Assembly: GCA_035578905.1 (NCBI GenBank)
Contig: JAQJVL010000521.1
Span: 62,001 to 126,000 of the forward strand
Direction: 5' to 3'
Length of the DNA: 64,000 nucleotides
DNA from: Stictocephala bisonia
Taxonomy: Eukaryota; Arthropoda; Insecta; Hemiptera; Membracidae
Shown piece by piece: positions 22,800 through 33,559 of this stretch. Position 1 is the stretch's first letter. Every line of letters begins with the position of its first letter. Below the pieces are notes generated by a model, which had not been told where the DNA came from, ran no database searches, and worked only from the letters and a program-made list of their open reading frames with translations. Made by a program: the position numbers and the translations under genes.

Positions 22800-23270
22800 A
22801 TACTGACTGAAGTTAATTTTGCGATAAGAGGAAACATCTTGACCAGAAGTAATTGTGTAACTAAAAGAAAGTCTTGAACAGAAGTAAATGGGTGACCATA
22901 CAAACTTCTTGATCGGAAGGAAGAAACTGAGTGATCGGAAGAAGCATCTTGACCAGAAGTAAATGGGTGACCATAGAAACTTCTTGACCAGAAGGAAGAA
23001 ACTGAGTGATCGGAAGAAGCATCTTGACTAGAAATAAACGGGTGATATCTTGACGATCGGCGTCTTATGAATAAAAAAAAATAAATAAAAATAAAAATCA
23101 GCGAAACTTCTTGGCCGGTAGTGACTGTGTAACTAGAGGAAACATCTTGATTAGAAGTTACTGTGTAATCAGAGGAAATATCTTGATCGGAAGTAAGCGT
23201 GTGATCAGAGGAAACTCTTTGACCGGAAGTAACTGTCTGTGTAACCAGAGATATCATCGTGATCCACCAT
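22800..23270 (+). repeat. ~36-bp minisatellite (CATCTTGACCAGAAGTAA unit)
   Basis: About a dozen degenerate units built on CATCTTGACCAGAAGTAACT then GTGTGATCAGAGGAAA, with a 72-bp higher-order version at 22870-23040. Outlying units are at 22130-22165 and 23728-23790. A retroelement tail interrupts it at 23042-23099. The 158-codon minus-strand ORF is only the repeat read in frame. Confidence 0.8.
23042..23099 (+). repeat. Dispersed retroelement tail (copy 1 of 3)
   Basis: ATATCTTGACGATCGGCGTC followed by TTATGAATAAAAAAAAATAA and a variable A-rich end. The same core occurs at 26507 and 48719, which points to 5'-truncated 3' ends of one retroposon family. Confidence 0.75.
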
Positions 23271-24184
23271 GAGCTTAAAGTATTTTTTTATTTATACTTG
23301 TATATTAAACTTATACAGTTAAAAAAAAATAATATAACACATTTAAACGGATTGGAAATTCTCAAAAACTTTATGATTTAGTTATAATGGAAGGACCAGA
23401 TTCAGTAATAACTATAATGAAGTTCTTATTAGATAATTTTTATTAGATTACTACTAATACTAGTAAGATGACTACATCTGCATTCCTGAAGTGCTTTCTA
23501 TGTTTAAACGAGAGATGAACGTAAATTTACATCAAATTCATCTATACATACAAAAAATCAGTTTTTTGCCCTAAAAAGAGAATATTGGGTCAATTACCCT
23601 CCGTAGAAATCTGGAAATTAAGAGCTCGCATTAGCTATTTCAAACTAATTTAATTTGTTGTAGTTGATATGCTATAGTTAATGTTAACTTTTAAGACAGT
23701 TTCTTAATTTGACCTTTTTTGATGGTTAATACATCTTGACCAGAATTAACTGTGTGATCAGAGGCAACATATTGACCAGAAGTGACTGTTTTTAACTTTG
23801 TAACATTTTATTAATTTGAGTAATGCTTGCTCATTCTTTAAATAGAATTTTCTTATTATTCGGTTTCCCTTCAAACTCTATGCAAACAAAGTTATACAAC
23901 AGTCAGACTAATATTACTACTGTATTGACATAGATGGAGGGGTTCTCCTAGGATCGTTATGTACTCAATGCCAATCATTTTGTATTTTAGGCGTCTTGAT
24001 TGATTGATAACTAAAGGCGCAGTGATTATGTGTATCCAAGTTTGAAGGTTGTTGACTAAGAAACTAAGAGGCACATGGAAAATTCAATAACATGCCTTTG
24101 TTTTCTTCGTTAAGTGTGATATAAATATGCATATTCAAATTGTATTACAGTTTCACTAACTTTTTATCTTCGTTTAGGACAAAA

Positions 24185-24540
24185 AAGGACAAGAATTTTA
24201 ACTAGTTTTCTCTGTGCAGCAACTTTACATTTTTATCTATCAAAAACCAGTTCGTGAATTGTATTTACATTTTAATACATGGTTTACAGGAATGTTTTCT
24301 ATAAGTATTATACATTTCAGGATTTTAACTTTTGAAGAAAAACGTTTTTATCAATTTCCTGAAACAACGTTTTCTTGGCTTCTAGAGGTCCTCAAATTAA
24401 TAACTTGGTCACGTTGTAAATTTATTTAAATCAATTTAAAATTACTGCATTTACTTACGTATATAAAAGTAATGTATTGTAACTATACATTTCATAAGGA
24501 TTACAACGTGACCAAGTAATTAATTTTAATAAGAAATAAA
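24185..24540 (+). repeat. Dispersed AT-rich repeat, copy 2, with inverted end
   Basis: Matches 18010-18300 up to AACTTGGTCACGTTGTAAAT. After about 60 bases the segment ATTACAACGTGACCAAGTAA (24499-24518) repeats the end in inverted orientation, giving a hairpin. Confidence 0.6.
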
Positions 24541-25002
24541 AAAAAATTTTTTACAAAAATTGATAAAAAAACTGTTTTTTTAAGAAATTCCAAAATGTTT
24601 TTTAATTTAAAAAAAACATCCTTAAATGATTTTTAAAATATAATAATTTTAAATATTTTTAATAATAAAATTAAAAATTGATGCCCGGCAAATATTAAAA
24701 TTACTTTTTTGAGCCCAACTAACAAAAAAATTACTAAAAAACTTTTAAAAAAAAATTGCCGGGGGTTTCTAAAAATCCAAAGGAAAAAAGGTTATTATAT
24801 TTTTATGGGGTCCTCTTTTTTTCGTAAACAGCCCAACCAGTACAACCACGGCAAAGGGTTTGATAAACAATTTTAGTTTGTTAGGAATTTAATTTTTTAG
24901 CTAACAGGGGTTAAAAAAAAAAAAAAAAATAAAAAAACAAAAATTTTTAAAAAAAAAAAAAAAATAAAAAAAAAAATAAAAAAAAAAATTTTTTTAAAAA
25001 AG

Positions 25003-25034
<32 letters not shown>

Positions 25035-25085
25035 TTTAAAAAATTTTTTTAATTTTTAAAATAAAAAAAAAAAAAAAAAAAAAAC

Positions 25086-25117
<32 letters not shown>

Positions 25118-25134
25118 TTAAAAAAGGGGAAAAT

Positions 25135-25211
<77 letters not shown>

Positions 25212-25490
25212 AAAGGAAAAAAAAAAAAAAAAAAAAAAAAAATTTAAGAAAAAAAAAAAAAAAAAAAAAAAAATTTAAAAAAAAAAAAAGGCCCAAATTT
25301 AAAAAGACAAAAAACAAAAAAAAAAAAAAAAAAATTTTAAAAAAAAAACCCAAAAAAAAAAAAAAAAACAAAAAAAAGGAAAAAAAAAAAAAATTTTAAA
25401 AAAAAAAAAAAATTTAAAAAAACAAAAAAAAAAAGGGGGAAAAAAAAAAAAGTAAGGGAAAAAAAAAAAAAAGGCACTTGTGGGGGGGGG
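24530..25490. repeat. Near-pure poly-A tract ending in poly-G
   Basis: About 950 bases with almost only A and T, including several runs of 20 to 60 A with no C or G, and closing with a run of G at 25483-25494. No ordinary element explains it; the phenylalanine-rich ORF on the other strand is meaningless. It may be misassembled or low-quality consensus. Confidence 0.85.
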
Positions 25491-25499
25491 GGGGTGTTT

Positions 25500-26500
25500 T
25501 TGGATTGTTTTGGTGAACAATGAACTTTTTATTAGTTTACATATTTATTTCTGCTCAAAATTTACTTTCTTCTATAAATTCTCTTCAAGTTTAGTGAGCT
25601 TTTTCTCTTAACATTTATGTCTATTTCCTTTTAGTTTGATTATTTTGTTTCATTAACTTTGAGGTTTTTTTGTAACTATTATTTGTTTGTGCTGGATCGC
25701 TATTTTATGGTATAAAATTTATATATTTAAATAATCATGCCACTTGATCATCATGTCTTGAATTATTACTTACTTGAGCTATTATTTGAATTTACTCTTC
25801 CATTCATTAATTTTGCCTAGGGAATGCTATATAAGGTTTGAACTGATTTATGGACATATTGAGAAAGTATTGCTCGTTCACAATTGCAAAATTTAAACGC
25901 CTTAAAAACCTCAAAAGTTGTAATTAAGATGCCTACAATTAAACTAGTTTTATTATTTCTAAAACTCCCTGAACACGTTCTTCTGTTACACAGCCAACTC
26001 ATGTTGCACTTTGAATGCTGAGTTGTCAGTTTTGTTTCACGTAGCCTACTTTTCCCGCATGACACACGTTCTATTACTCTAATGAGTGTATCTTGATGAA
26101 GTGAGACATTGTTGCGATTTGCCTAAGACAGAGCCGTTCTTAGTAAAAAACAGCGTGAACAAAAATTCAGAAAACAAAGTGGTAAAATACTTCCATGTCG
26201 CACTTGAAATAAACTTGTAATCAAGTGTAATTCAGGTTATGTATCTCGTGTCTTCTGCATCGTGTAGAAACATCGGTTAAGTGGCTAAAACTAGTACACT
26301 TAAGCACTTATAGTAATGACTGTAAAAAAAATAAAAAACATTGAAAAGGAGTGGATAGAGAAAAAACACAACTAGGAAGAGTTAGTCAAACGACAAGTTA
26401 CGCTAGAAAAATACGAAATATATATCTTCTCATTTTTAATTATTATCAGTAAACGAGAGAATTATAGAAGTGAGATCTATATCATTCGCCCCTTATTTTC
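25500..26500. other. AT-rich DNA, nothing recognised
   Basis: Likely part of the ELOVL 5' UTR intron if the exon at 26.8 kb is correct. The 82-codon minus-strand ORF at 25817-26065 shows no family motif. Confidence 0.4.
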
Positions 26501-26504
26501 GTCC

Positions 26505-26535
26505 ATATCTTGACGATCGGCGTCTTACTAATAAA
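26505..26535 (+). repeat. Dispersed retroelement tail (copy 2 of 3)
   Basis: CATATCTTGACGATCGGCGT followed by CTTACTAATAAATT: the same core as at 23042 and 48719, with a shorter tail. Confidence 0.7.
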
Positions 26536-26780
26536 TTATGTATATCAACCATATCCTGTAGAAACAAAGAAAAAATAAATAGCGTTGATTTACTTACTAA
26601 AATTTTAATTTGCGTGAATTTGAGTTCATTTCCTATTTTTTAAAATACTGCAAGCTTTGAAGCTTGAGAGTGTTGTCATCGTAGCTTTAGAGTGAAAATA
26701 ATATAATTATCTTAGTATATGTGATATGTTCAGAAATATTTCTATGATTTTTTAAATCAACAACAGCCTATCGCACGCAC

Positions 26781-26850
26781 CTGTAGAGTGGACCGCCGGC
26801 TCATGAGGTACCCGCTGTATCGTGAGGCAGGTATACACTGACTGACACTC
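26781..26850 (-). promoter_or_regulatory. Candidate ELOVL promoter and non-coding first exon
   Basis: A GC-richer island at 26762-26880. On the minus strand, two overlapping initiator-like TCAGT sequences (near 26838-26846) precede about 60 bases ending in CTACAG followed by GTGCGTG (donor at 26780), a good 5' splice site. ELOVL exon 1 has a splice acceptor five bases before its ATG, so an upstream non-coding exon is required. This is the best match I see, but the link is inference. Confidence 0.3.
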
Positions 26851-27194
26851 CCGACGAATGACTGCCGAGTCCCGTGGGGGGGAGACCTAATACTATTCGT
26901 TTCATCGTATTTCACGGATTTGTCGGTTTACAAAATACACACTTCTTTTCGACAGTGAAACTTATTTTTTGTATAGGCTACAACAGTATTCCAGTTTCTC
27001 ACTATTACAGAAAGTACATTAAAGTGATGTAGTTACTAACTGAGAAAAATGCAGATTATCCTCAGATTACGATAGACAATTAAACAATTTCTTGTTTACT
27101 AAAGCATTAAGGTAAAAGTTTATCTAAACTTCCAGCTACTAAAAATGGTAGTTTTTATAAATGTCTGATAAGCTTAAAAGTCACTTATTTTCAA

Positions 27195-27312
27195 GTCGAG
27201 GTCCCATGACACTCATGAACATCAACCTGGCCAGTACATAATCTCTAAGTAGTATCTATATCGAGCTCATCCCACAAACCTCAACCTGACCATCACCAAG
27301 TAGTATTATCAT
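27195..27312 (+). repeat. 60-bp satellite, diverged units left of the LINE
   Basis: Two diverged units (ACTCATGAACATCAACCTGG..., AAGTAGTATCTATATCGAGC..., CCTCAACCTGACCATCAC) of the satellite that continues at 28418-29020. Confidence 0.75.
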
Positions 27313-27314
27313 GC

Positions 27315-28385
27315 AGGAGTAAGAGGAACTGCACTCAATTGGTTCAAATCATATCTGACAAAGCGAACACAAAAAGTAAAAATAAAAAACGTATTTAGCA
27401 AACCACAAATAATAAAAAAGGAGTACCCCAAGGGTCCATTCTGTCAGCTTCATTATTCATATCATTTATTAATGATCTGTTAAATATGCAGTTGAGAGGA
27501 GCAGTTAGTGCGTTTGCAGATGACGTGGTCCTCCGGCATTCAAACAGCCATTGAGGAACCATTTGGTAAGATATGAACCAGGACCTTAAATTGTTAAAGG
27601 ACTGGTGTGTCAATAACAGAATGGTCATAAACGCTACAAAAACAAAAATTATAAATTTCAATCTCAAAAGGTTTTCATTCGACAGCGTACTAAAATTCCA
27701 TGTTAAAGACGAATGTTATAACAATAACTCAGTTTGCTCTTGCACAGAAATAGAGCAGGTAGAAAATATTAAATATCTTGGTTTGTATCTGGATGAAAAA
27801 CTTTCTTGGAAAACACATACAATTCATTTACAAAACAATTTGAGAAACAACATCAGAAAATTTTACTTCTTAAGAAACTTTCTCAATCAAAATTTGCTAC
27901 GTATGCTTTATTTACCTCTTATCCATTCAAGATTAGTTTACGGAATTGAAAACTGGGGAGGGGCTGGCAAAACCACACTTAAAGCGCTGATAATTGCACA
28001 AAAACATTTTGTAAGAATTATTTCATTCAAACCCAAACGTCAATCTTCTCACCCCCTTTTTATCGACTTGCAAATTTTACCTGTAATTCATCTATTTGTT
28101 TAAAAGGTTCTAAAGATATTTTATAATAGGAATGGTAATTTTAAAACAGATAGATTATTGCCCAGAGCTAGAAGTGTCACTGAAGGAATCTATATAAGAC
28201 CCAAAGTAAAAAAAAATATATATTTAAACAATGCTTTACTTATTTAGGACCTAAGTTATTTAATCAAATTCCAAATGGAATTAAATATAACAACTCATCC
28301 ATTAATACATTTTTAGCAAAATTAAGGATATGGCTCCTTACAAAAGATTTTTGGCTCCTTACTAAAAGAAAATGACTCCTTACTA
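27315..28385 (+). pseudogene. Non-LTR retrotransposon RT fragment inside the 60-bp satellite
   Basis: In order: [20 protein letters not shown] (27327-), [10 protein letters not shown] (27414-; one frameshift), [16 protein letters not shown] (motif C, near 27510), then an open frame 27573-28103 with LKDWCVNNRMVINATKTK, IKYLGLYLDEKLSWKTH and MLYLPLIHSRLVYGIENWGG. It continues in broken frames to 28385. The 5' part of the element is missing and the reading frame is broken near 27430 and 27555. Confidence 0.85.
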
Positions 28386-28402
28386 AACTTTTTGTTTGAA
28401 AC

Positions 28403-28418
28403 TAACCTAACCTAACCA
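28403..28418 (-). repeat. Short CCTAA telomere-like block
   Basis: ACTAACCTAACCTAACC at the junction between the LINE end and the 60-bp satellite. Confidence 0.6.
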
Positions 28419-29020
28419 CTAAGTAGGCCTATATCTATATCGATCTCAAACCATGAACCTCAACCTGACCAGTCTAATCATCACTAAGTAGTATCTATAT
28501 CGATCTCAAACCATGAACCTCAACCTGACCAGTCTAATCGTCACTAAGTAGTATCTATATCGATCTCAAACCATGAACCTCAACCTGACCAGTCTAATCA
28601 TCACTAAGTAGTATCTATATCGATCTCAAACCATGAACCTCAACCTGATCAGTCTAATCATCACTAAGTAGTATCTATATCGATCTCAAACCATGAACCT
28701 CAACATGACCAGTCAAATCATCACTAAGTAGTATCTATATCGATCCCAAACCATGAACCTCAACCTGACCAGTCTAATCGTCACTAAGTAGTATCTATAT
28801 CGATCTCAAACCATGAACCTCAACCTGACCAGTCTAATCATCACTAAGTAGTATCTATATCGATCTCAAACCATGAACCTCAACCTGACCAGTCTAATCA
28901 TCACTAAGTAGTATCTATATCGATCTCAAACCATGAACCTCAACCTGACCAGTCTAATCGTCACTAAGTAGTATCTATATCGATCTCAAACCATGAACCT
29001 CAACCGGACCAGTCTAATCA
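28418..29020 (+). repeat. 60-bp satellite array, 10 units
   Basis: Ten head-to-tail units at exactly 60 bp (CGATCTCAAACCATGAACCT...), nearly identical, starting at 28441, 28501 and so on to 28981. Sites in the unit vary mostly by single transitions. Confidence 0.98.
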
Positions 29021-29084
29021 TTTGTGTACATAGTTGTGTGTATATCGATGTCCTATATCAATTACATATGAATATTGGTTTATA

Positions 29085-29165
29085 CATATTAACACTGTGC
29101 ATATACGGGTTGGTGAGTGGGAGGGCCATTAATAACATAACTGTACGTGTATGGGTGGGTGGTTA
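29085..29165 (-). repeat. M36 minisatellite-related monomer
   Basis: ACTGTACGTGTATGGGTGGG with flanking TGAGTGGGAGGG matches the reverse-complement consensus of the M36 family (60.8 kb). Confidence 0.55.
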
Positions 29166-29229
29166 GTTATTATTTAAAGGGTTGTGGAATCATCTGACGG
29201 AACACGTGTTATCCTTGAATATAAATTTT

Positions 29230-29856
29230 AATAAATGTATAAATAAATATAAATTAGTTTTAAAATGTTAATGCTAAATTTCATGAAAACCAAAGAAAAA
29301 CATTGTCTCGATACCCAATATTTAGCTTAAAAGGCAAATCTTTTGATACCCCATTTTTTACAATCGGATAGTAAATAGCTGGGAAAATGTTTTTTTTTTT
29401 TTTTATGTTTGCAAAATTTGACTGGTGGTTTTGTTCAAGTCAATAGACACAAGTATAAGAAAATTGCAAAAACATTTTGCACACAATCAGAAAAATAACA
29501 TTTTCTCAGTTATTTACTGTCGATTGTAACAAATGAGGTATCAAAAGATTTGCCTTGTTTTAAGCTAAAAATTAGGTACAGAGACAATGTTTTTGTTTTT
29601 GCTTTGGTTTTCATGAAATTTAGCAATAAAATGTAAAACGGGTGAAAATATTATTTTAGAGTATATTAGGTAATATGAAATTAAATATTATGTCAAGTTT
29701 CAAAACTATATCTAATACAGTTTGGGAGATAAGACATATTTTTAAAACACACCAAACTAAGCGAATTAAGACACATCTTCATAAAAACTTGTTTGTTTAT
29801 TTTTACTATTTAGACATTTCCTGAAGTTTTGCCCCATATTGTTTGAACACCCTGTA
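29230..29856. mobile_element. Second foldback element, left arm truncated
   Basis: The segment at 29272-29395 (GCTAAATTTCATGAAAACCA, ATTTAGCTTAAAAGGCAAAT) is repeated in inverted orientation at 29500-29630 (CTTTGGTTTTCATGAAATTT). The right end closes with GAACACCCTGTA at 29856, the same kind of CAGGGTGT terminus as the 20.3-kb element. No matching terminus was found on the left, so that arm is cut. Confidence 0.65.
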
Positions 29857-29869
29857 TACTTATACAGTA

Positions 29870-31195
29870 TTCGAAAAATATCAGAACGCAGAGAATTGTC
29901 CTCATGCTCTATGTAATACACTTGAAATACATTTTATCTAATTCATTTATTAAACAGAGTTGAAACAATAAAGTACATAAAACGATTTGGAAATATGTAT
30001 TTTTTTAGGTACAATTGCGTCAATGCTAAGTGTGCAGTCAGTCTGAATGCAGTGATATAATTTTGAGATAAATTGTTTTCCTGAAGTATGCAGCTAAAAA
30101 CATATATTAGGTTTTACGAACTGAACTTTGAATTTTCCAAGTTTAACCTACCTTTAACAGGCAGAGATCACAATCACAGTGTTTAATTTTATAAACGTTC
30201 AAATAATATAAATACTAAAGTAAGCTTAATGAGCTATACTGAACGAAATTACAAGAAAGCACATTGGTTGTGGTATAAAGAGGATTGGTAGACTGGTACT
30301 GGGAGGGAATCAACCCACCCCTCTACAGTGTGACAAACATGAGAGGCGAAAATATCCCATCTATTCATCCGGAGTAACAACCAGAGAAATCAAATCTTGT
30401 ACAGAATCATTTCTCTACATTTATATACAAAGAAAAAGAGAAAAATATAATGGTTAGTATAAAAATATAAAAAGATTAATATTATTTTAGCGTAAAGATT
30501 TAATGTTTTTAAATATAAAACTGTCTTGTACTGACATGATAATAAGTTACATAATTGCAAAACAACATTAACATTAAAGGTATTATATCTAGAATTGGAA
30601 CGTTCTATCAAATTCTGCAAATACATGATAGAAAAGAACTTTATATAAGTTTTAAATAGTTCATATGATATGAAAGTTTTTCATGGAATATGAAAACAAA
30701 AGTTTGCTTACCCACAATGATAATAAATAAAAGGAGGATAATTGGGGAGATAAAAACGATACATATAGGGCTACATATATATGTATGTCTAATATACGTC
30801 ATCTTATTATCTAAAACAGGCCACGTCCGGACAACATTTTTACTGGCTCCCAGGATTTTAATTTTATTTTATGGTTTTCCGACCACGAGAAATCGATTGG
30901 AACCGGTATCAACTATTAGAAAACACTGATTTCTGCCCCAGAGGCTCCTAGACGTCCCGTCTTATCGACTACTAGCAGAAAAAACAATATGGAACCATTA
31001 TCGTCGTCTTTTAGTAGAAAGTTCTCATAGATTTTTATGCTCGTAAATCACATTCTAACATTAGATTTTGCAAGAAACAACATTTAAGGGCTCTGCCCCC
31101 CAAAAATAAATGATATGCTCAAACACCCAAAATTGACTAATGTTAAACTAATACACCCAAGTGGGGTATCAAATTAAAGCTATTAGATTGTAGAA
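29870..31195. other. AT-rich intergenic DNA
   Basis: No gene recognised. The ORFs at 30390-30626 and 30690-30929 have no family motif. Confidence 0.45.
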
Positions 31196-31470
31196 AAGGC
31201 TATGTTTATGGGCTCCACTTCCCCCACAACCGAAATTCATAGTAATACTGCTGGCAAGGCTGTAGACCGATCTTCCTCACGAGGTGACAAGCTGAAATTC
31301 ATAAATGGGACTGTACCAGAGTGCCTTGATGAGGCTGCAGACCGAACTTTCCCCCGCGAGGCCCTAGGCCGAGTTCAACAAAGGGGCCTGTAGCAGAGCG
31401 TCTTTGCGAGGTCGTAGGCCGAGCCCTTCTACGAGGCCGCAGGCCTAGTTCCACAATGGGACTAAAGGTA
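31195..31470 (+). repeat. Degenerate CGAGGCCGCAGGCCGAG repeat block
   Basis: Repeated GAGGC(C/T)G(C/T)AG(G/A)CCGA followed by a TTCCACAATGGG-like spacer, about five imperfect units of 50-60 bp. Related sequence is at 46850-46975. It is much GC-richer than its surroundings. Confidence 0.65.
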
Positions 31471-31763
31471 AACGCGGAAGACCTCCGAAACGAAATTTAT
31501 TAATAGCCTACAAAGTAGAGCAACAATAAACGATCCTCAGGATCCTCTAGGAGATAATATCTTATTGTGGAGTATGTCTAGATAAGAGTGCACGTGAACC
31601 TGTTGCTCCTGTGTTTTTCGCTGTTTTCAGTGGTATATATTTTCTGATTTTTTTGTTGAAAGTTGGTATAGCACTGTAGTTAGGCATTGTGGACACTTAG
31701 GTAAGATTATTTTAATATTTTCACATCTAGTATTTCCAAAAAAACTCTTATCAGTTCTTAACA

Positions 31764-32532
31764 ATGCCAACTGACCGTTCCCCCACTGCTCCACCTGTCA
31801 CTCGGTCCCAAGGACCTAGTGGTGTGGGGAAAGATAAGAAACCAGTGCAGAGAACTTTGTCTGACCCATCCGGCGGCTTAGCGAGTGAACTGACGGCAGC
31901 TATTCAGTCTGCGATTAACAATGCCCTGTGTTCTGAGGCTTTGCTCACTAAGCTAGCTGATAAGATCTCGCAGACTGTCAATGACAACTTGACCTCTGCG
32001 CTCCAAGCTGCTAACTGCCGTATCGACCAGCTCGCGGAGAAGGTAACGTCGCTGCGAGACCAACTGCATCGACAGGAGCTGCGGCATGATGACCTGGCCC
32101 AGTATCAACGACGTAACAACCTCCGAGTCTTCGGTGTTCCGGAGGCTTCGGGAGAAGATACTGATGGTTTGTTGCTGAGCATATTCAAGGATCAGCTCAG
32201 CGTTGATGTTGGGTTGAAAGACATCGACATTCGACAGGTCACATCGAGTTGGACGAATCCAGAGGTCGGCGCCTGGCATAGAGATGAGACCACGACCCAT
32301 CTTGGTGAAATTTGTGAGCTACAGACAACGGCGGGCTGTCTTCTCTGTAAAGAAAAGACTTAAGGGAACCAAGATCAATATCAGAGAAGACCTCACAGCA
32401 TCCCGATTGATGGATTACAAAAATGCTGTTGCAAAATATGGTTTGAGACGGGTTTGGACCCAGGATGGACGTATCCGGTGGGTTGATGAGCGTGGAGACA
32501 GGGGGGATGTAGCAGATAAAGCTGATATATAA
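31764..32532 (+). pseudogene. LINE ORF1 (coiled-coil, nucleic-acid-binding), frameshifted
   Basis: Starts ATG at 31764 (MPTDRSPTAPPVTRSQ). A serine/proline-rich N-terminus is followed by a predicted coiled coil (KLADKISQTVNDNL... RIDQLAEKVTSLRDQLHRQE) and the ORF1 signature QRRNNLRVFGVPE (nt 32106-32144). A frameshift near 32240 moves the reading frame to the one at 32284-32532, which continues with HRVGR, RPRPILVKFVSYRQRR, VFSVKKRLKGTKINIREDLT and GLRRVWTQDGRIRW, the C-terminal domain seen in L1/CR1 ORF1 proteins. ORF1 proteins bind the element RNA and form RNPs. The single shift suggests a recent loss. Confidence 0.8.
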
Positions 32533-33559
32533 TTGGGTGTTATTATATATTAAGATCTCAATTTATAATTTGTAGTACTGTATATAAAACTATATGTCAT
32601 CTTTCATCACTACTTGTTATTTTATTTTTATATAACTGTTGCAGTATTATTAATATTATAGTTTTCTTTTCTTACATTTGTACTGTCTTACTCAGTTGTT
32701 TAATTTTATTTAATTTTCCTTTCATTATTCTTCTTAAAATGCAGTATTACACATCTTATACTGAATTAAGTACATATATTTCTTGTCTTATTTTGCTAAA
32801 ATGTAATTTAAATTTGTTATTTGTTCAATATTGTTTTACTGTGTATACATATATATCAACGAAACAAGTTTATATAAAGTTATTAAATTACGTATTTTGG
32901 TTTATTATTTGTTTCATCATTGTTATGTGTAATTATGTGTAATCTATGTTTGTTCATATTTACAGTCACTGGTAATTTTGAAAGTTAAAGTAAATATCAA
33001 CTGATTGCCTTTGATTATTTTACTAATTGTTTTTAGTTTATACTTTTTAATTTTCCTTGCATTATATATTATTTTTGTTTAGTATATATATATATAGGAG
33101 TAATGTGGGTCTGTATATGTTTAAGATGTATTTTTATTTAGTCCTTTTTGGAAATTTAAATTAATTTCAACTGTTAGTCTTTAGTTATACAATCATTTGT
33201 TCTGTATTTCATTTATTTTCATTTCTTCACATTATAATTCATAGTCCATGTATTTGCTTTATTGTTTATACTTATATAATATTTTGTAATTTGTTACTGA
33301 GTGAGGTCTATGAATTATTTTAGTAACATTTATACGTATATTATTATTACGTTTATTGTGTAAATATTGTAATGTATGGGTATAACACTATGTAAGTAGA
33401 TTAACACTGATATGTCATCATACAGGAGTACAGGCCAATATCACCTAAGCGTGCCTGTGTAATACATGCTCTGTGTGTACATTTATTCTAAGTTTTATGT
33501 TATATATTCATTTCTTTTAATTTGTTGTATGATTGTGCTGAATGTATGTGTACTTGTAG
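32533..33559. other. Long T-rich inter-ORF region of the LINE
   Basis: About 1 kb of T-rich sequence between ORF1 and ORF2, with no coding motif and resembling the element's own T-rich 3' UTR in composition. In related LINEs the ORFs usually overlap or lie close together. A 67-codon ORF at 32739-32942 is composition-driven. Confidence 0.6.

Noticed and set aside
25299..25520. Phenylalanine-rich 73-codon ORF
   Set aside because: It is the complement of a poly-A tract.
28418..29020. CRISPR array
   Set aside because: Units of 60 bp are contiguous with no unique spacers, in a eukaryotic genome; the same holds for the 20-, 30-, 36-, 38- and 43-bp arrays.
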